A model generated the notes under the pieces. The model worked only from the letters and a program-made list of their open reading frames with translations. It was not told the DNA's origin and did no database searches. Made by a program: the position numbers and the translations under genes. From contig URVK01000046.1 in the NCBI GenBank assembly GCA_900551305.1, positions 1 to 9,602 of the forward strand: a stretch of DNA of 9,602 nt, written 5' to 3'. The stretch is from an uncultured Collinsella sp. GTDB lineage: Bacteria > Actinomycetota > Coriobacteriia > Coriobacteriales > Coriobacteriaceae. How positions within the stretch are numbered: position 1 is the stretch's first letter; each line of letters opens with the position of its first letter. This document shows, piece by piece, positions 6,647 through 9,602 of the stretch.

Positions 6647-6697
6647 GCCCCGCCGTAGATTTCTGGCACTTGTCCCAAAAATTCACCGGGATGGCAG

Positions 6698-8086
6698 CTA
6701 CTTGTGGAGCGTGGCCAGGGCGGGATCGACCGGCGCGGGGACCTCCAGATCGGAGACCTTCACAATGCCGTTCTCGTCGGAGAAGGCACGGTAGATGGTC
6801 TGAATCGCTAGGTCGAAGTCCTTCTCCTCGACACCGATAATGATGTTGATCTCGTCACAGCTCTGCGAAATCATACGCACGCTCACGCCGGCCTGGCCAA
6901 GCATGCCAAACAGGTGACCCGAGATACCTGCGCGCCCGCGCAGGTTACGGCCGACGGTCGCGATAAGCGCCAGGCCCTCGACAACCTCGATCTCGAGCGG
7001 CTCGACCTCCTGCTGAATGTCGCCCACGAGCGAGTACAGCGAGTCGTGCACATCCTGCTCCTGCACCACGGCGCCAAAGCGGTCGACACCGGTGGGCATG
7101 TGCTCGACGGAGACGTCATAGCGTTCGAACACCGAAAGCGCACGGCGCATAAAGCCAACACGGGGCTTGGTGCGGTCGCGGGCGACGTTGATGGCGACAA
7201 AGCCGCGCTTGCCGGTCACGCCGGTAATGATGGGCTCCGCCTCGCCCTCATCAGCCGTCTCGCTAATGATGGTGCCGGGGTCCTGCGGTGCATTGGTGTT
7301 CTTGATGACCAGCGGAATACCCGCCTCACGCACAGGGAACACGGCCTCCTCGTGCAGGACGCTTGCGCCCATGTACGAAAGCTCGCGCAGCTCCTCGTAG
7401 GTAACGCGCGCAATGGGCTGAGCCTCGGGCACAATGCGAGGATCGGCAGAATAGAAGCCCGAAACGTCGGTCCAGTTCTCGTACAGGTCGGCGCCTAGGC
7501 ACTTGGCCAGGATCGAGCCGGAAATGTCGCCACCGCCACGGTCGAGCAGCTTGATCTGGCCCTCGCGCGTCGCGCCGTAGAAGCCAGGCATAACAAAGCC
7601 GCCCTGCTGACCGTACTCTTGCACCAGCTCGGAGGTGCGGTTCATGCTGAGCGTACCGTCGTGATGGAACGCCACAACCGTCGCGGCGTCCAGGAACGGC
7701 AGGTCCAGGTACTCGGCCATCAGGCGAGCGGTGAAGTACTCGCCGCGGCTCACGAGCTCCTCGGTAGAGTAGCCGCCCGAGCGGGCGCGCTCGGCAAAGG
7801 CCGCAAACTCCTCGCGGATGGGATAGGTGAGTCCTAGCTCGTCAGCAATATCAAAGTAGCGCTGGCCAATGTCCTCGAGCAGCTCCTCACACGACACGTG
7901 ATACTTAACGTGCGCGTTAACCAGGTAGAGCAGGTCGGTCACCTTGGTGTCGCCCTTAAAGCGGCGACCACAGGCGGAAACCACCACAAAACGGCGAGCC
8001 GGGTCGGCATCGACGATGGCCTTGATCTTCTTAAAGTGTTCGGCGTCGGCGACCGACGAGCCGCCAAACTTGGCAATCTTAATCAT
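6698..8086 (-). CDS. lysC: Aspartate kinase (aspartokinase), monofunctional
   Basis: This enzyme phosphorylates aspartate, the first committed step towards lysine/diaminopimelate, threonine and methionine. The 462-residue length fits single-function aspartokinases of the longer class. The kinase domain starts KFGGSSV (6-12), with VVVSACG (34-40), SRGEYFTA (113-120, Glu116 contacting substrate) and TDVSGFYSADPR (206-217). Two C-terminal ACT domains follow, about 296-360 and 371-440 (the second with ATVGRNLRGRAGISG and EINIIIGV), the usual site of feedback control by amino acids. The glycine-rich motif near 183-190 reads RGGGDISG, where most relatives have RGGSD. The ATG at 8086 has AAAGG about 14 nt upstream, rather far, so initiation may be modest. 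The start is otherwise clear because the kinase motif begins at residue 6. asd lies downstream on the same strand and thrC is divergent, so the three form an aspartate-pathway cluster. Confidence 0.97.
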   Translation of the reverse strand: MIKIAKFGGSSVADAEHFKKIKAIVDADPARRFVVVSACGRRFKGDTKVTDLLYLVNAHVKYHVSCEELLEDIGQRYFDIADELGLTYPIREEFAAFAERARSGGYSTEELVSRGEYFTARLMAEYLDLPFLDAATVVAFHHDGTLSMNRTSELVQEYGQQGGFVMPGFYGATREGQIKLLDRGGGDISGSILAKCLGADLYENWTDVSGFYSADPRIVPEAQPIARVTYEELRELSYMGASVLHEEAVFPVREAGIPLVIKNTNAPQDPGTIISETADEGEAEPIITGVTGKRGFVAINVARDRTKPRVGFMRRALSVFERYDVSVEHMPTGVDRFGAVVQEQDVHDSLYSLVGDIQQEVEPLEIEVVEGLALIATVGRNLRGRAGISGHLFGMLGQAGVSVRMISQSCDEINIIIGVEEKDFDLAIQTIYRAFSDENGIVKVSDLEVPAPVDPALATLHK

Positions 8087-8190
8087 GGGCTGGAGGTTAC
8101 CTTTCTAAAAAGCCTCTGCAAACCTACTTTGCGCGCTCTGATACCATGGTTTCACCGATTGGGACCAAGGCATCCGAGGAGCAGTGTTAT
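8087..8190. promoter_or_regulatory. Divergent lysC-thrC intergenic region
   Basis: These 104 bp must carry the promoters of both divergent genes. On the plus strand TACCAT (8142-8147) could be a -10 for thrC, with a start near 8154, but no good -35 lies ahead. GAGGAG (8176-8181) is the thrC ribosome site. On the minus strand no strong hexamer pair is visible for lysC. The leaders are too short for a T-box or lysine riboswitch, and none of their motifs are seen. Confidence 0.4.
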
Positions 8191-9602
8191 ATGGGAACTT
8201 ATCATAGTACACGAGGACGCACTTTATCGTGCTCAAGTAAGGTGGCAATCCGCACCGGCATCGCTCCCGACGGGGGTTTGTTTGTCTCGGACGAGCTTGG
8301 CACCCAGCAGGTCGATATCAGCTCGCTTGCAGATAAATCGTACTTTGAAATCGCTCAAGATGTGTTGGGAATGTTACTGAATGATTACACGGCCGAAGAA
8401 ATTTCGGCGTGTGTCGACGAGGCATACCGCGGCACGTTCGCGAGTGAAGAGGTTACGCCGCTCGTCAAACTCGACGCAGCGCCGGGCGCTGACGCCCCTC
8501 AGACCTATGTGATGGAGCTCTTTGGCGGCCCCACAAGCGCCTTCAAGGACGTCGCCCTACAGATGCCCCCCCGCCTCATGGCCCGCACTTCCGCCAAGGA
8601 CGGCGGCGCCGAGCGCATCATGATCGTCACCGCCACGTCAGGCGACACCGGCAAGGCCGCACTCGCCGGCTTTGCCGACGCCCCGGGCACGGGCATCACC
8701 GTCTTTTATCCCGAGGGCAAGGTCAGCCGCGTCCAGAACCTGCAGATGTCCACGCAGGAGGGCGATAACGTCGCCGTCTGCGGCATCCGCGGCAACTTCG
8801 ACGATGCCCAGAGTGCCGTCAAGCGTATCTTTGCCGATAAGGAGCTTGCCGAGCGTCTTGAGGCCGCCGGCACGGTGCTTTCGAGTGCCAACTCCATCAA
8901 CGTCGGCCGCCTGGTGCCACAGGTCGTCTACTACTTTGCCGCCTATGCGCAGCTGCTGCGCGCCGGCGCTATCGAGGCCGGCGACGCCGTGGAGTTCTGC
9001 GTACCGACCGGCAACTTTGGCGATATCCTGGCCGGCTACTATGCCAAGCGTATGGGTCTGCCCGTCGCCAAGCTCATCGTCGCGAGCGACAAGAACAACG
9101 TGCTTGCCGACTTCCTGACCACCGGCGTCTACGACCGTAACCGCCCGTTCTTCACGACCATCTCGCCGTCGATGGACATCCTCATCAGCTCTAACCTGGA
9201 GCGCATGCTGTACTTCCTGTCCGACGGCGGCTGCGAGCTCGTTGCCGGCCTTATGGAGCAGCTGGCACAGACTGGTCGCTACGAGGTGCCCGCCGAGCTG
9301 CTGGCCAAGATTCAGAGCGTCTTTGGCTGCGGCTGGGCCAGCGAGGACGAGGTCCGCGTTGCCATCAAGAGTTGCTGGGACGCCAACGGCTACGTGATCG
9401 ACCCGCACACCGCTTGCGGCTATCACGTCTTTGAAAAGGCCGCTCCCGCCGAGGGCGCCAAGGCTCGCGTGCTGCTTTCGACCGCCAGCCCCTACAAGTT
9501 CCCGCGCGCCTGCTGCGATGCCCTGGGGCTCGACGTTCCCGAGGACGACTTTGAGGCCATGCGCGTGCTCGAGCAGGCCACCAACACGGTCGCCCCGACC
9601 CA
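8191..9602 (+). CDS. thrC: Threonine synthase, missing only the C-terminal end (cut by window edge)
   Basis: A PLP enzyme that converts O-phosphohomoserine to threonine. The frame is open from ATG 8191 to the window end, 470 complete codons. The family is usually near 490-500 residues, so only a short tail is missing. The N-terminus has the typical STRGR and APDGGLFV (25-32). The PLP-lysine motif is FGGPTSAFKDVALQ with Lys119. The phosphate and cofactor loops are TSGDTGKAALAGF (149-161), NSINVGRL (234-241) and PTGNFGDILAGYYAKRMGLP (272-291). The fold is the longer type II form found in many bacteria. I chose 8191 because GAGGAG lies 9 nt upstream and because the protein then begins at the family's usual place. 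An in-frame ATG at 8146 has no ribosome site. The first 70 codons use several AT-rich, locally rare codons (TTA, CGA, TCA, ACA), unlike the rest of the gene. Confidence 0.96.
   Translation, partial: MGTYHSTRGRTLSCSSKVAIRTGIAPDGGLFVSDELGTQQVDISSLADKSYFEIAQDVLGMLLNDYTAEEISACVDEAYRGTFASEEVTPLVKLDAAPGADAPQTYVMELFGGPTSAFKDVALQMPPRLMARTSAKDGGAERIMIVTATSGDTGKAALAGFADAPGTGITVFYPEGKVSRVQNLQMSTQEGDNVAVCGIRGNFDDAQSAVKRIFADKELAERLEAAGTVLSSANSINVGRLVPQVVYYFAAYAQLLRAGAIEAGDAVEFCVPTGNFGDILAGYYAKRMGLPVAKLIVASDKNNVLADFLTTGVYDRNRPFFTTISPSMDILISSNLERMLYFLSDGGCELVAGLMEQLAQTGRYEVPAELLAKIQSVFGCGWASEDEVRVAIKSCWDANGYVIDPHTACGYHVFEKAAPAEGAKARVLLSTASPYKFPRACCDALGLDVPEDDFEAMRVLEQATNTVAPT

Noticed and set aside
5795..6658. 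Open plus-strand frame of 287 codons over asd
   Set aside because: A shadow of asd. The minus-strand product has GATGAVG, the active-site Cys and other family motifs.
8146..8190. Upstream in-frame ATG for thrC at 8146
   Set aside because: No ribosome site ahead of it, it falls on the only plausible -10, and the added residues do not fit the family N-terminus.
8638..9426. Open minus-strand frame of 262 codons
   Set aside because: Antisense to threonine synthase, which has intact PLP motifs. The reverse product is a low-complexity Val/Gly/Ala/Asp shadow.

Overview
The window reads as a chromosomal segment of a high-GC, Gram-positive gut actinobacterium, most likely Coriobacteriia and probably Collinsella or a close relative. 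This is my inference from protein style, GC-rich codon use and GC-rich intergenic repeats. No rRNA or other marker gene is present to prove it. I see no tRNA, rRNA, CRISPR array, transposase, integrase or phage gene.

Region 1 (1-4484, all on the minus strand) is a signalling and transport cassette. In transcription order it holds an OmpR-family response regulator (4256 to 3567), a sensor histidine kinase (3543 to 2197), an ABC ATPase (2111 to 1410) and a large FtsX-type ABC permease that runs off the left edge (1404 to 1). The likely circuit is an envelope signal sensed by the kinase, passed to the regulator, and answered by an ABC exporter or MacB-like machine. Upstream of the regulator, two tandem 11-bp repeats sit where a -35 box should be. 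This looks like an autoregulatory operator.

Region 2 (4485-5465) holds a GTG-started O6-alkylguanine-DNA alkyltransferase gene (ogt). Upstream of it lies a 400-bp gene-free stretch full of structure: a twofold 52-bp tandem repeat with small hairpins and G-tracts, then a 130-bp near-perfect hairpin that begins 12 nt after the asd stop codon.

Region 3 (5466-9602) carries the entry steps of the aspartate pathway: asd and lysC on the minus strand, with lysC upstream and a strong hairpin between them, and thrC divergent on the plus strand and cut by the right edge. Together they would take aspartate to aspartyl phosphate and then aspartate semialdehyde, and turn homoserine phosphate into threonine. 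The asd reading frame is broken near its C-terminal quarter. The break lies beside a GC-rich stretch that looks like extra sequence relative to the family, so asd is either a recent pseudogene, a sequencing or assembly error, or a recoded gene.

Most of the window is ordinary core-genome content. The points most worth a second look are the asd frameshift, the giant hairpin, the tandem repeats ahead of ogt and the putative operator of the two-component system. I found no convincing new multi-gene system.
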